Positions 33,329 to 42,840 of a stretch of DNA of 64,000 nt are shown here, in pieces (the first letter of the stretch is position 1; every line of letters starts with the position of its first letter). The stretch is taken from assembly GCF_008727875.1 (NCBI RefSeq), contig NZ_VTWS01000001.1, positions 248,001-312,000 on the forward strand, given 5' to 3'. The translations under genes and the position numbers were made by a program. The notes below the pieces were generated by a model that did no database searches, was not told the DNA's origin, and saw nothing but the letters and a program-made list of their open reading frames with translations. The stretch is from Larkinella humicola (GTDB taxonomy: Bacteria > Bacteroidota > Bacteroidia > Cytophagales > Spirosomataceae).

Positions 33329-34420
33329 ATGCCTACTCGACGGATTTTTCTGCAACAAACCGGTCTTATTGCTTCTTCACTGGCGTTCTCGCCCTTGACC
33401 ATTGCGCAGTCGCCCAAAAAAGACCGCCTGGGAGTAGCACTGGTGGGACTGGGCTATTACAGCACGGACTTGATCGCGCCGGCTTTGCAACTGACCAAAA
33501 ATTGTTACCTGGCCGGTATTGTTACCGGAACTCCCTCGAAAGCCGAGACCTGGGCCAAGAAGTACAACATTCCCGAAAAGAATGTGTACAACTACCAAAA
33601 CTTCGACAAAATTGCCGACAACCCCGACATCGATGTTGTCTATGTAATTCTGCCCCCGTCCATGCACCGCGAGTATGTGATCCGGGCGGCCAAAGCGGGC
33701 AAACACGTCTGGGTGGAAAAACCGATGGCCATGACGGAGAAGGAGTGCCAGGACATGATCAACGCCTGCAAGCAGAACAAACGCTCGCTGGCCGTTGGCT
33801 ATCGTCTACAGCACGAACCGAATACGCAGGAATACATCAAGTTTTTGCGTGACGGCAAAATCGGCAAGATTAAAATGGTGAGTTGTTCGGCGGGGTACAA
33901 CGACAACCGCACCACGCACTGGAAGCAGAAAAAGGAAATGGGCGGGGGCGTGATGTACGACATGGGCGTTTACGTGTTGCAGGGTGCGCGGCTGGCAACG
34001 GGCGAAGAACCGATTTCGGTTACCGCCCAGCAGTATACGACCCGGCCCGAAATCTACAAAAACGGACTGGACGAGACCACGATGGCCCAACTCGTGTTTC
34101 CGAGCGGGGCGCGGGCGGCTGTTCAGACCAGCTTCGGGATCAATATGAATTTCCTGCACGTGACGGGTGAGAAAGGATTTCTGAAAATGGAACCGTATTC
34201 GGCCTACAACGGTCAGACGGGCGAAGCATCGGGCGGGGTAAAAATCAAGCATCCCTACGACGTTCCCCGCCAGCAGGCCATGCAGATGGACGACGATGCC
34301 GATGCCATCATGAACAACAAACCGTTGATTGCTCCCGGCGAAGAAGGACTGCGCGACATCCGGATTGTGGAAGCGATTTATCGGGCGGCCAAATCCGGCC
34401 AATCGGTGAAGTTGACCTAG
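33329..34420 (+). CDS. Gfo/Idh/MocA family oxidoreductase, TAT-exported
   Basis: 363 aa. RRIFLQQTGLIASSLAF is a TAT leader. The Rossmann domain starts at about residue 36 (VALVGLGYYSTDLIAP), with the family EKP motif at 130-132, followed by a C-terminal beta-sheet domain containing GGGVMYDMGVYVLQGAR. It resembles periplasmic glucose-fructose oxidoreductase, with tightly bound NADP. Next to a sugar 3-dehydrogenase-like pair, a role in reducing or rearranging keto-sugars is a reasonable inference. Confidence 0.92.
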   Translation: MPTRRIFLQQTGLIASSLAFSPLTIAQSPKKDRLGVALVGLGYYSTDLIAPALQLTKNCYLAGIVTGTPSKAETWAKKYNIPEKNVYNYQNFDKIADNPDIDVVYVILPPSMHREYVIRAAKAGKHVWVEKPMAMTEKECQDMINACKQNKRSLAVGYRLQHEPNTQEYIKFLRDGKIGKIKMVSCSAGYNDNRTTHWKQKKEMGGGVMYDMGVYVLQGARLATGEEPISVTAQQYTTRPEIYKNGLDETTMAQLVFPSGARAAVQTSFGINMNFLHVTGEKGFLKMEPYSAYNGQTGEASGGVKIKHPYDVPRQQAMQMDDDADAIMNNKPLIAPGEEGLRDIRIVEAIYRAAKSGQSVKLT

Positions 34421-34437
34421 TGTAAACCACCCGACCG

Positions 34438-35625
34438 ATGAATCTCGCAAAAGCCGTAACGCATCGTTCCGGGATTCTCTTCCTTGTACTTTTTCTTTTT
34501 ATTTCTTGCTTCTGCCTCGCCCAGCCGGATCAGTGTACGCCCACCGCCGGTCAGTTTACGGGTGCGCTTCAGATCAGTCCCGGTATCGGTTGCCTGCCTT
34601 TGAAAATTACGGCCACGAGCGGCCTCCGAAATGTGACGAATGTTCGGTATGTATATGATTATCAGGGAGGAGCAGTGAAAGATTCCGACTTGATTCGGGA
34701 CACGGTTTTTACGTATCAAAAGCCCGGACTATTCCGGGTTTTGCAATATTCGGAACAGGATGGACGCCAGCTTCGGGCGTGCGCCATTGTTCAGGTGTAT
34801 GACACGCTGCCGCCCGAACTGGTGGTGACGGGCTGTCAAATGCGGGTGATGGTCACGATTCCGAAGTCAGTGGAGTATCAATATGACTGGTACCGGGTCG
34901 ATTGGGGCGATGGGACGCAGGAGCAGCTCGGTGGTGTTTCTCCCGTGGGGGTTCATACTTACTCCAGTGAAAGTCAGCGGTCTATTTCCGTTCGGGGCGT
35001 GCATCTCTACGGCAATTGTGGCGGCACAACCCGGGTTTCTTTCCGGCCCGATACGAAAGCCATGACGCCCGTCATCGATCAGGTGCGGGCCGTCGGTGCC
35101 CAGGCAATCGACCTGACCATCAGCAATCCCGGTGGAAACCGCTTCCGAATTGAACAGCGGTCGCCCGGCGGAACCTACGTCCAAACCAGCCAACGTTCTG
35201 ACGCGGTGAATGCAACGGTCAGGCTGATAGCGGATACGACAATGGCGGTTTGTTTTCGACTTGTTCTCGCAGATACCTGCTTACAGGCTGCACCTTCTGC
35301 CGAGGTGTGTTATACGCCCCCCAAACCGCCCGAACCCGCACCGGTTCCCGACTCGACGGTTTTCTTGCCCGACGCTTTCAGCCCCAACGCCGACGGCATC
35401 AACGACCACTGGCAGCTTCAGGGGCTGTTGGGCGGAAAGGCAACGCTGACGATTTTCAATCGCTGGGGCGAAGTGGTCTTTTCAACGGATGATGCCCTGA
35501 CCGGTTGGGATGGTAAACAACAGGGAAAAACCGTTCCGCCGGGAACCTACTCGTATCGGCTGGATCAGGAAAAACCGGATGGCAGGCGGTTTCAAAAACG
35601 GGGCGTCGTGGTGTTAGTGCCGTAA
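34438..35625 (+). CDS. PKD-like protein with gliding-motility C-terminal (T9SS type B) domain
   Basis: 395 aa. Signal peptide GILFLVLFLFISCFCLAQ. A PKD-like region around 140-185 contains YRVDWGDGT. The C-terminal about 90 residues are the CHU_C/gliding motility domain: VFLPDAFSPNADGINDHW, LTIFNRWGEVVFST, WDGKQQGKTVPPGTYSYRL. Such domains direct secretion by the type IX system to the cell surface. It starts 17 nt after the Gfo/Idh gene. Its last 12 bp overlap the convergent PPOX gene. Confidence 0.92.
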   Translation: MNLAKAVTHRSGILFLVLFLFISCFCLAQPDQCTPTAGQFTGALQISPGIGCLPLKITATSGLRNVTNVRYVYDYQGGAVKDSDLIRDTVFTYQKPGLFRVLQYSEQDGRQLRACAIVQVYDTLPPELVVTGCQMRVMVTIPKSVEYQYDWYRVDWGDGTQEQLGGVSPVGVHTYSSESQRSISVRGVHLYGNCGGTTRVSFRPDTKAMTPVIDQVRAVGAQAIDLTISNPGGNRFRIEQRSPGGTYVQTSQRSDAVNATVRLIADTTMAVCFRLVLADTCLQAAPSAEVCYTPPKPPEPAPVPDSTVFLPDAFSPNADGINDHWQLQGLLGGKATLTIFNRWGEVVFSTDDALTGWDGKQQGKTVPPGTYSYRLDQEKPDGRRFQKRGVVVLVP

Positions 35626-36186
35626 CGATTGGGTTCTTTCCAGACCGATGCTCGTTGGCAAACCGTCGAGACTCGTCAGATTTTTTTCGGTAACGTAGTC
35701 CTCAAGTCCTTTCTTGCCGGTTTTTTCAGCCCACTCAAAGTGGATGTCGCGCTCGCCAACGTAATCGAACAACGGGACGCCAAACCCGCAGGAGGTTTGC
35801 ACCAGGTCGATGTCGGCCAAAATAAGCTGCCGGGTACTCGGATAAATTGTGAAATTCGGGGCATACATGGCCCATTCGTCCGAACCGGGCAAAACCGTTC
35901 GCCCTTTGCCATACAGCCGCAAAATCAGGGGTGGGCCTTCAAACGAGCAGAACATGATCGTAATGCGACCGTTTTCCAACGTGTGCGCCGAGGTTTCGTT
36001 GCCACTGCTGATTAGGTCCATGTAGCCCACCTGCTTGTCCGACAATACCCGGAAACAGTCCAGTCCTTTGGGCGAGAGATTGACGCGACCATCCCCACGC
36101 AGCGGGGCGGTGCTGACGAAAAAAATATGCTGTTTTTTGATGAAAGTCTGGTGGGGAGACTTGATAACATCGTGAAATTTTCCCAT
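35614..36186 (-). CDS. pyridoxamine 5'-phosphate oxidase family protein
   Basis: 190 aa from the ATG at MGKFHDVIKSPHQTFI. A split-barrel flavin-binding fold is suggested by FFVSTAPLRGDGRVNLSPKG, DLISSGNETSAHTLENGRITIMFCSFEGPPLILRLYGKG and the FGVPLFDYVGERD stretch near residue 148. Family members bind FMN or F420; the physiological substrate is unknown. The gene is convergent with the T9SS protein gene, with overlapping ends. Confidence 0.88.
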   Translation of the reverse strand: MGKFHDVIKSPHQTFIKKQHIFFVSTAPLRGDGRVNLSPKGLDCFRVLSDKQVGYMDLISSGNETSAHTLENGRITIMFCSFEGPPLILRLYGKGRTVLPGSDEWAMYAPNFTIYPSTRQLILADIDLVQTSCGFGVPLFDYVGERDIHFEWAEKTGKKGLEDYVTEKNLTSLDGLPTSIGLERTQSLRH

Positions 36187-36229
36187 AAAGTTCGTGCAAA
36201 TGACGGAGCGTAAATATACCAAAAAACGG

Positions 36230-38179
36230 TTATTGCCCCGCCTGTTCCAACTGCCGGAGGTTATTCTTCGCTTCTTCGTAATCCGGTTTCAGCGCCACCG
36301 CCCGGCGAATGTCTGCCAGGGCGCCCGGTCGGTCGCCGAGGTAAAACCGGTCGACACCCCGGTTGTGCAGGGCCGTCGGATCGTTGGGTTTGTAGCGCAG
36401 ATACCGTTCGTAATCAGACAGTGATTCCTGGTATTTTTTGAGTTGCAGGTACGTAAAACCGCGCGCTGTCAGTACCACCGAATCTTTGCCGGGTGCCAGC
36501 GTCAGGGCTTTGTTGAAGTCACGCAGGGCGTCCTGGAAACGGCTGGTTTTGTTGTAGGTTAACCCCCGGTTGTAATACACATCGCTCTTGGTCGAATCCA
36601 TCCGGATGGCCTGGTTATACATTTCCAGCGCCTTCGGAAAATCATTTTTCAAACCGTAGGCATTGCCCAGCCCTTCGTAGCAATGGTAGCGGTTGCTGCC
36701 GTTCTCCATGGCGGCCTTGAACTGCTGCATGGCTTCGTCGATGCGGTTATTTTTGCCGTAATAATCGCCCAGGCCTTCGCGCATCTGATCGTTATCGGGA
36801 TAATACTGGAGGGCATTGAGCCAGAGCGTTTCGGTGTTTTTCCAGACTTTTACCTGTTGAATCGTTCGGTAAAAACACAGGGCGGTAAAGACACCTAAAC
36901 CGATGGTGGCCAATCGGAGCCGGGAAGGGTTCTGGCCAGTCAGTAAATACAAGCCGTAAACTACCAGGAAGATCAGGCCAAAGTAGGAGAGATAGCTGTA
37001 CCGGTCGGCCATGATGGCGGCTCCGACGGTCATGAATTGCAATACCAGAAAAATAGTAATCAGGAAAAAACCGATACCAAAAACCACCAGCCGCTGCCGC
37101 TCGGTTTTGGCGGTCAGCAGCTGCCAGACGGCGTAACCAACCACCAGCAGCAAAGCTACCGGCCCCAGCCAGTGCTGGAGCTCGATGTTCCGAACGTTTT
37201 CGGGATACGGATAAAAAGCTGACAGACGGAAGGGGGCGACGAGTTTGATCAGGTACATCAGAAAACCGTAGCTGCCGTAGACCAGCCAGCGGGCGGCAAA
37301 GGGTTCCTGGCCGACGGCGTCTTTTTTCTCCGCAATCCGAAGCAGCCAGCCGTGAAAATCACCGCCAGCCTGTACGTTGGTTGCCACCAGACCCACGAAA
37401 ACCGCTACCAGCAGAAAGGGGAATTTTTCAACTAGAACCGCCGGTTTAAACGTCTTTTTAAGAGGCTGATCGCCCGCATTCCAATAGTCGATCAACAGCA
37501 GCACAAAAGGCAGCACGACGGCCATCGCTTTGGTAATACATGATGCTACAAACAAAGAAAAGGTGAAAAGTAACCAGATTATTGCCCCTGATTTCCGATA
37601 GCGAAGGTAAGTCATACAGGCCAACAGGAAGAAAAAGGTGTAGAGAACATCCTTTCGTTCCGACACCCAGATGACCGATTCGACGTGCATCGGATGCAGC
37701 CCCCATAGGGCGGCCACGAAGAGCGCAACCCACTGATTTTTATGACTTAGTTGATACGCAAAACCAAAAATCAGGAACGTGTTGAGAAGATGGATTGCCG
37801 TATTGGTAACAATAAACGACGTGGCTTCCGGGCCGAATAAAGCTGAATTAGCGGCCAGTGACAGCATCGTTAACGGATGGTAATTCAGCGCAACCACCGA
37901 CTTTAGCAAGGTGCGGACGTGATCGGCGGTGGGTTCCAGAACATACGGATTTCCGAAAACATATTCCGAATCATCCCAGTCTACAAACCCGTTGCTGAAC
38001 CCGAAAGCGTAGGCAATAAAAACCGTCAGCAGCAGCAGCGGGAGCCAGAGGTAGATTTGATAGCCATTTTTCGCCAGCACGGGCGGTGCTGGTTGAGCCG
38101 GTTTTAAAGGAGAAGAGGCAGGTATCGCCTGAGGACGCGACGGGTTCGTCCGTTGTCCGGTCGGTTTTGGTTTGGCCAT
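36230..38179 (-). CDS. polytopic membrane protein with C-terminal TPR repeats (PMT/DUF1736-like)
   Basis: 649 aa. After a Pro-rich cytoplasmic lead (about 1-37) come ten or more hydrophobic helices (about 40-435). The second periplasmic loop carries GFVDWDDSEYVF and ALNYHPLTMLS, and LHPMHVESVIWVSERKDVLY follows, as in the DUF1736/TMTC-like and GT39-like superfamily. The last about 210 residues are TPR units (EGLGDYYGKNNRIDEAMQQF, YNQAIRMDSTKSDVYYNRGL, YLRYKPNDPTALHNRGVDRF). Family inference: protein O-mannosyltransferase-like or assembly function. The ATG at MAKPKPTGQ is chosen; the frame is open 20 codons further. Confidence 0.88.
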   Translation of the reverse strand: MAKPKPTGQRTNPSRPQAIPASSPLKPAQPAPPVLAKNGYQIYLWLPLLLLTVFIAYAFGFSNGFVDWDDSEYVFGNPYVLEPTADHVRTLLKSVVALNYHPLTMLSLAANSALFGPEATSFIVTNTAIHLLNTFLIFGFAYQLSHKNQWVALFVAALWGLHPMHVESVIWVSERKDVLYTFFFLLACMTYLRYRKSGAIIWLLFTFSLFVASCITKAMAVVLPFVLLLIDYWNAGDQPLKKTFKPAVLVEKFPFLLVAVFVGLVATNVQAGGDFHGWLLRIAEKKDAVGQEPFAARWLVYGSYGFLMYLIKLVAPFRLSAFYPYPENVRNIELQHWLGPVALLLVVGYAVWQLLTAKTERQRLVVFGIGFFLITIFLVLQFMTVGAAIMADRYSYLSYFGLIFLVVYGLYLLTGQNPSRLRLATIGLGVFTALCFYRTIQQVKVWKNTETLWLNALQYYPDNDQMREGLGDYYGKNNRIDEAMQQFKAAMENGSNRYHCYEGLGNAYGLKNDFPKALEMYNQAIRMDSTKSDVYYNRGLTYNKTSRFQDALRDFNKALTLAPGKDSVVLTARGFTYLQLKKYQESLSDYERYLRYKPNDPTALHNRGVDRFYLGDRPGALADIRRAVALKPDYEEAKNNLRQLEQAGQ

Positions 38180-38224
38180 GGCAGGATTCAGAGTTCGGTT
38201 GAATTGCCACAAAATATATACCAT

Positions 38225-38260
38225 AAAAAAGCCCCGCAATTTGTCTGGCGGGGCTTTTTT
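38225..38260. terminator. bidirectional-looking intrinsic terminator
   Basis: AAAAAAGCCCCGC and its complement GCGGGGCTTTTTT form a perfect 13-bp stem with a 10-nt loop, A-run on one side and T-run on the other. It separates the THX gene (ending just upstream on the minus strand) from the TPR membrane gene. Confidence 0.85.
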
Positions 38261-38274
38261 ATGGAAATAGCAGT

Positions 38275-38391
38275 TTATTCTTTGACCACTTTCGCTATTT
38301 TTCCTCGCTGATCTTTCAGTTTGGGGCGTGTTACGCCGTACGAACCGCGCCAGATTTTTCCGCGCTTGGTTTTAACATCTCCTTTTCCCAT
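38275..38391 (-). CDS. 30S ribosomal protein THX
   Basis: A 38-codon frame starting [16 protein letters not shown], then SYGVTRPK and a Lys-rich end. The N-terminal MGKGD..T.RGKI..G.YG..RPK pattern is the signature of the THX/bTHX family, a small basic protein of the small ribosomal subunit in Thermus and Bacteroidota. The gene is easily missed because of its length. It is followed by a strong terminator and transcribed alone on the minus strand. Confidence 0.93.
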   Translation of the reverse strand: MGKGDVKTKRGKIWRGSYGVTRPKLKDQRGKIAKVVKE

Positions 38392-38625
38392 GTTCAAAAA
38401 TTTATGTGTACAGACTTAAGAGATCATGATTGACGACATTCGTCAACAAGAAATCATAGTTAATCATTTAATCGCACAATTCAAAGCCCAAGCTTTACGA
38501 ACTTACCTCATGCCGTCAGCGGAAGGAGTTTTTCCGGAAGAATGGCCAGGCCAATCCCTCATATTTCCAAACATCTGCCTCCTGATCGGGTTATCCTGCA
38601 AACAAAAACGCAAAAAAATACAGGT

Positions 38626-39423
38626 ATGGCAAATACAGGAACACCGGTTTCGGGACAGTCCGGAATCGGACCACTCGAACCGGAAGTAAGCGGATCGAGC
38701 CGGATCAATGTAGGAGAAGAGGAGCGGGTTTGGTCGACCGCCGGGGGAGCCCTTCTGGTCGCCTTTGGCCTCAAAGGGGGATCATTGAGCGGATTGTTGC
38801 TGGCTGCAGCAGGCGGTTACCTAGCCTACCGGGGGTTATCGGGTCATTGTCCCGTGAGTGAAGCCGTGGGTCGCAACACGGCGCAGGGCGAAGCGATGGC
38901 GGTGAAACCCATCGAGATTTCGGCCGGCATGACCATCTACAAGCCCCGTGAAGAGGTGTATCAGTTCTGGCGGAAACTGGAGAATCTGCCCCGGTTTATG
39001 TCTCATCTGAAAGAAGTCCGTCAACTGGATTCGACGCATTCGCACTGGATTGCCCAGGCTTCGTCGTCTGGAGGTGCCGTGGCCGAAGCCATTGGAACCC
39101 TGGAATGGGATGCGCAGCTTATCCACGAAACACCCAACGAACGTTTGGTCTGGAAATCCGTAGAAGGGGCCCGGGTCGACAATGCGGGCGAGGTGCGGTT
39201 TCGGGATTCGGCAGACGGTTTTGGGACCGAAATTCTGGCCACGATCCACTACCGGCCACCCGTGGGACAGATCGGCAGCGCACTGATGAAGCTCTTTAAC
39301 CCGACGTTCTCACAGATGATCGAAAAAGATCTCTACCGGTTTAAAGAAATTATGGAGAAAGATGATGTGGAAGCCGCGCTGAATCAGCCGACCGAATTAC
39401 CATCGGGAAGCGCACAGCTTTGA
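38626..39423 (+). CDS. SRPBCC (polyketide cyclase/dehydrase-like) family membrane-associated protein
   Basis: 265 aa from the ATG at MANTGTPVSGQS. Residues about 35-80 are a small-residue hydrophobic hairpin (ALLVAFGLKGG, LLLAAAGGYLAYRGLSGHCP), like the DUF2892/YgaP-type anchor. From about 97 a START-like SRPBCC domain follows (MTIYKPREEVYQFWRKLENLPRFMSH, then ERLVWKSVEGARVDNAGEV). Such fusions are common in stress-linked loci; ligand unknown. The 234-bp gap to the divergent THX gene holds no convincing gene. Confidence 0.85.
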   Translation: MANTGTPVSGQSGIGPLEPEVSGSSRINVGEEERVWSTAGGALLVAFGLKGGSLSGLLLAAAGGYLAYRGLSGHCPVSEAVGRNTAQGEAMAVKPIEISAGMTIYKPREEVYQFWRKLENLPRFMSHLKEVRQLDSTHSHWIAQASSSGGAVAEAIGTLEWDAQLIHETPNERLVWKSVEGARVDNAGEVRFRDSADGFGTEILATIHYRPPVGQIGSALMKLFNPTFSQMIEKDLYRFKEIMEKDDVEAALNQPTELPSGSAQL

Positions 39424-39456
39424 TTCAACAAATGCCTTGTTCTTTAGTCAAGTAGG

Positions 39457-39549
39457 AATGTTAAATGAAAAATGATGAATGTCAAATGTAAAAGTGTGGA
39501 CAAGTGAGCCACTTTTGCATTTGACATTCATCATTTTTCATTTAACATT
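39457..39549. repeat. long inverted repeat, AAATGTAAAA family, copy 3
   Basis: Arms of 39 bp with one mismatch around a 15-nt loop; words AATGTTAAATG, AAAAATGATGAATG and AAATGTAAAAGT. It lies between the SRPBCC and sterol-desaturase-like genes, both on the plus strand. Confidence 0.92.
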
Positions 39550-39621
39550 TTTTTAACTATTCAATAGGGGGAAGGCTTCAATTGGCTGTCATAGGGTCGA
39601 ACAGTAAATGACAACGACCTG

Positions 39622-40449
39622 ATGGACTTGCAACAACTGGAGCACGAACTGCTCCCCCTAACAGCCTATGCCGCTCCGGTGGTGTTTGGCTCCGTACTTT
39701 TGGAGTTCTGGCTGACCCGCCACGACGAGGAACACCGGTATCAAAGCCGTGATTTCTGGTCGTCGGTGGGCATTGGGGCCGGAAGTCTGCTGATCAATGC
39801 CATTTTGAAAACCAGCGTTTTCGGGATGGCATTGTTTTTCTACCACCTCACGCCCTGGCGGCTCGAAACCCGGTGGTGGACCTGGCTGCTGGCCTACGCG
39901 CTGATCGATTTCTGCAATTACACCGCGCACTGGATCGCCCACAAACAACGCGTCTGGTGGGCTACGCACGTTACGCACCATTCGTCCGAGCACCTGAATT
40001 TCTCGACGGCTTTCCGCAATTCGTGGACCCAGCATTTGAAATTGGTGTTTTTTATACCGGCCTGGGTGTCAGGCATTAATCCGGTGGTTATCCTGACCTG
40101 CTACCAGATCGATTTGTTGTATCAGTTCTGGATTCATACCGAAATGATCGGCAAGTTGCCACGCTGGTTTGAATTTTTCTTCGTGACGCCTTCCCATCAC
40201 CGGGTTCACCACGGCAGCAACGACCGCTACCTCGACAAAAATTTTGGTTCATCGCTCATCATCTGGGACCGCCTGTTCGGAACCTTTCAGGAAGAAGACG
40301 AAGCGCCGGTCTACGGCCTGACCAAACCGGTAGAATCGTTTAACCCGGTGTATCTGAACTTCCACGTCTGGGTCGAGATTGGCCGCGACCTGCGAAGGGC
40401 AAAATCCGCCCGCGAGGTGTTCAACATTCTTTTTGGCCCCCCAGTTTAA
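39622..40449 (+). CDS. sterol desaturase / fatty acid hydroxylase superfamily protein
   Basis: 275 aa integral membrane di-iron enzyme. Hydrophobic helices at about 15-30, 47-75 and 80-100; histidine clusters HWIAH, HVTHHSSEH and HHRVHHG supply the HxxxH and HxxHH ligands. It hydroxylates or desaturates lipids, possibly sphingolipids or carotenoids in Bacteroidota; substrate not decided by sequence. The ATG at MDLQQLEHELL follows a non-coding gap. Confidence 0.92.
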   Translation: MDLQQLEHELLPLTAYAAPVVFGSVLLEFWLTRHDEEHRYQSRDFWSSVGIGAGSLLINAILKTSVFGMALFFYHLTPWRLETRWWTWLLAYALIDFCNYTAHWIAHKQRVWWATHVTHHSSEHLNFSTAFRNSWTQHLKLVFFIPAWVSGINPVVILTCYQIDLLYQFWIHTEMIGKLPRWFEFFFVTPSHHRVHHGSNDRYLDKNFGSSLIIWDRLFGTFQEEDEAPVYGLTKPVESFNPVYLNFHVWVEIGRDLRRAKSAREVFNILFGPPV

Positions 40450-40538
40450 GGTCAGGCGTCAGATACGCGTCCAACGCATTTGTTTTTGCCTGGGGCACTG
40501 CGGGGGAATTATGTGAAAGCCGGGATCGTTGTTCCGGT

Positions 40539-40835
40539 ATGAAACGTTCCAAACCGGCACTTGAGCTTAGAGAAACAGACCTGGACCGCATTGTCGAAAT
40601 GGCGTGGGAAGACCGCACGCCCTTTGATGCCATCGAAGCTCAGTTTGGGCTGTCGGAACAGGAAGTGATCGATGTCATGCGCCGGCAACTGAAACCGGCC
40701 TCGTGGCGAAAGTGGCGCGCTCGGGTTCAGGGTCGGGCTACCAAACACGCGGCTTTGTCGGCGGAGGAAGATGCCCGGTTTAAATCGAACCAGCAGCGGA
40801 CGGTGACCCACAACCGGATTTCCAAGCGAGTCTAA
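40539..40835 (+). CDS. TIGR03643 family protein
   Basis: 98 aa basic protein. The block IVEMAWEDRTPFDAIEAQFG, then LSEQEVIDVMRRQLKP and WRKWRARVQGRATKH, matches the TIGR03643 family, a helix-turn-helix-like small protein of unknown function widespread in Bacteroidota and Proteobacteria. It may bind nucleic acid (inference from the HTH-like block and basic C-terminus). Confidence 0.88.
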   Translation: MKRSKPALELRETDLDRIVEMAWEDRTPFDAIEAQFGLSEQEVIDVMRRQLKPASWRKWRARVQGRATKHAALSAEEDARFKSNQQRTVTHNRISKRV

Positions 40836-40915
40836 ACTCCTTTTTTGTATTTTGTTGTACCGGGTACCTGACCCACTTGCTATCCATTTTTGTGTTGACG
40901 GAGAATAAAGCTGCG

Positions 40916-41626
40916 TTACAAGCCCAGCGACTTCAAAAAACCGTCCCGGTAATTACTGCCAATTGGGATTTCATTTTTGCCAATAAAAATCCGGTTTCCT
41001 TCGATGTGCGTGATCTTCGATTTGTTGATAAGGAAAGAGCGATGAACCCTGAGAAACCGGGATTTGGGTAGCAATTCTTCGAGACTGGAGAAGGTCATAC
41101 CGGGCAGAATCGTGTTTTGCATCGTTATAATTTTGGTGTAATTGCCGCTGGCTTCCGCGTATAACAAATCAGAATAGAAGATTTTGTAAATTTTTCCGTC
41201 AGTTTTTACAAATAGATAATCTTCGGTGTTTTTCTCCGTTATTTCTTGAATACTTACAGGATTAGGCTGTAATCGTTCCAGCGCTTTGTCAACCGCAACC
41301 ATGAACCGTTCCAGCGAAAATGGTTTTAATAAATAGTCAATGGCCGATAAGTCGAAGGCATCTACCGCGTATTCTTTGTAGGCGGTTGTGAAGATAACCT
41401 GCGGCTGATTCCTGAGCGTTTTCAAAAAAGAAATCCCGTTCAAAACCGGCATATTAATGTCCAGAAAGAGTAGGTCGATGGGCTGTTTTTGAAGTTCCGC
41501 TTTAGCTTCCAGCGCATTGCTGCAGGACGCTACGACTTTCAAATTCGGGAAATGACTGCAATAGGTCTGGATGATGTCCCGGGCAATAGGTTCGTCATCC
41601 ACGATCAAACAGTGGATTGGGTTCAT
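40916..41626 (-). CDS. LytTR-family response regulator
   Basis: 236 aa. Receiver domain with Asp56 in LLFLDINMPVLNG, TTAYKEYAVDAFDLSAIDYLLKPF, and a C-terminal LytTR DNA-binding domain (IYKIFYSDLLYAEASGNYTKI, FLRVHRSFLINKSKI). It overlaps the sensor kinase gene by 4 nt (ATGA), so the two form one operon with coupled translation. It lies next to a divergent TonB-type receptor gene that it may regulate (inference). Confidence 0.94.
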   Translation of the reverse strand: MNPIHCLIVDDEPIARDIIQTYCSHFPNLKVVASCSNALEAKAELQKQPIDLLFLDINMPVLNGISFLKTLRNQPQVIFTTAYKEYAVDAFDLSAIDYLLKPFSLERFMVAVDKALERLQPNPVSIQEITEKNTEDYLFVKTDGKIYKIFYSDLLYAEASGNYTKIITMQNTILPGMTFSSLEELLPKSRFLRVHRSFLINKSKITHIEGNRIFIGKNEIPIGSNYRDGFLKSLGL

Positions 41627-42660
41627 TTTACTTTCAGTTGTAACATGACCTGATAAAATCCGCCTTCGTTCTGTATGGTGAGTTCGTAGGCGTTTGGGTA
41701 CAGCAAATCCAGTCTTTTCTTCACATTTGCCAACCCCAAACCGCTGTTTTTTTCCAGAAAACCGCTCTCACCAGACGTTGCACCATGTGAATTCTTTACG
41801 GCAAACAGAATTGAATTTCCCCAGGTTTTCAGGTGAATATCAATCGAAATATACGGTTCGGTCGTGTTTTTGGAATGCTTGAAAGCATTTTCAATAAACA
41901 CGATGAGCAACATCGGCGCAATTTTTAGATCGGCATGGGTCAGATCCTCCACCGAAGTCGTGAGTGTAAGCCGGTCGCCAATGCGAATTTTCTCGAAATC
42001 GATGTAGTTGTTGATGTAGGACAGTTCGTCCCGCAAGGGGACGAACAATTCCTTTGCATCATACACCGAATACCGGAGCAAATCAGAAAGCTTTAACAAT
42101 AGCGTGGGAATTTTCTCGTGTTGGGAAATCGAAATTCCATATAAATTATTCAGGGTATTAAATAGAAAATGAGGACTTAACTGAGACTGGAGCAAATGCA
42201 GTTCGCTCTGGCTCTGTTCGGCCACCGCTTTCGATTCCTGAAGCTGATTTTCAACGGTTATTCGCCCCAGTTTGATGAGCATTCCAATGGCAATACTCAT
42301 CAGGAATAGCGGCAGATAAAACAATATTAAATTAAGGAAGATCCGGGTTTCTTTGAGCGGAAAATCGGCGTGAAAAAAAATCCAGCAAAGGCAAAGTATA
42401 CTGAGCAAGGATAAGTTAAGAAAAAGGCGGAACGGTATTTTTTTTGACACCCACATTAAAGAAACATACCGACCGATATAAATGCCTCCTAAAAAGAAAA
42501 TCGTGGCGGCTAAAGCCGCTTCTTCATCATCCCGTGTTACGATGGATTGGGTATACAAATTACTCGCGAGGTAGATTGGTATGGCCGTGATGAGGCTAAA
42601 AACCAGGTGTTTTTGAAGTCCCGTTAGTCCCGCAAAGTCCGTATTTTCTGCTTTTTTCAT
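41623..42660 (-). CDS. LytS-like sensor histidine kinase
   Basis: 345 aa from the ATG at MKKAENTDF. Four hydrophobic helices (about 20-140), a short coiled coil, then the His_kinase domain with phospho-acceptor in LQSQLSPHFLFNTLNNLYG and an ATPase end (GLGLANVKKRLDLLYP). No large sensor domain, so the signal is probably sensed within the membrane. Pairs with the overlapping LytTR regulator. Confidence 0.93.
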   Translation of the reverse strand: MKKAENTDFAGLTGLQKHLVFSLITAIPIYLASNLYTQSIVTRDDEEAALAATIFFLGGIYIGRYVSLMWVSKKIPFRLFLNLSLLSILCLCWIFFHADFPLKETRIFLNLILFYLPLFLMSIAIGMLIKLGRITVENQLQESKAVAEQSQSELHLLQSQLSPHFLFNTLNNLYGISISQHEKIPTLLLKLSDLLRYSVYDAKELFVPLRDELSYINNYIDFEKIRIGDRLTLTTSVEDLTHADLKIAPMLLIVFIENAFKHSKNTTEPYISIDIHLKTWGNSILFAVKNSHGATSGESGFLEKNSGLGLANVKKRLDLLYPNAYELTIQNEGGFYQVMLQLKVK

Positions 42661-42840
42661 ATTTGTTGCATCCGCATGGGCTGGTTTGCATCCCAAAGCT
42701 GATCAAAATCTTCCACTCCGGTAAACATACCGGTTGAACTCGAAAAAAATGCTGACGGAAACCGTGTAGAGTCGCACCAAGTGTTTCAACCCCTCAAATC
42801 CGCATTCTGTCAGCCGGTTAGTCCGGTATAGCCTGATTTA

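Noticed and set aside
38426-38689. Possible 87-aa gene upstream of the SRPBCC gene
   Set aside because: No recognisable motif, and its end overlaps the SRPBCC frame; composition resembles random translation.
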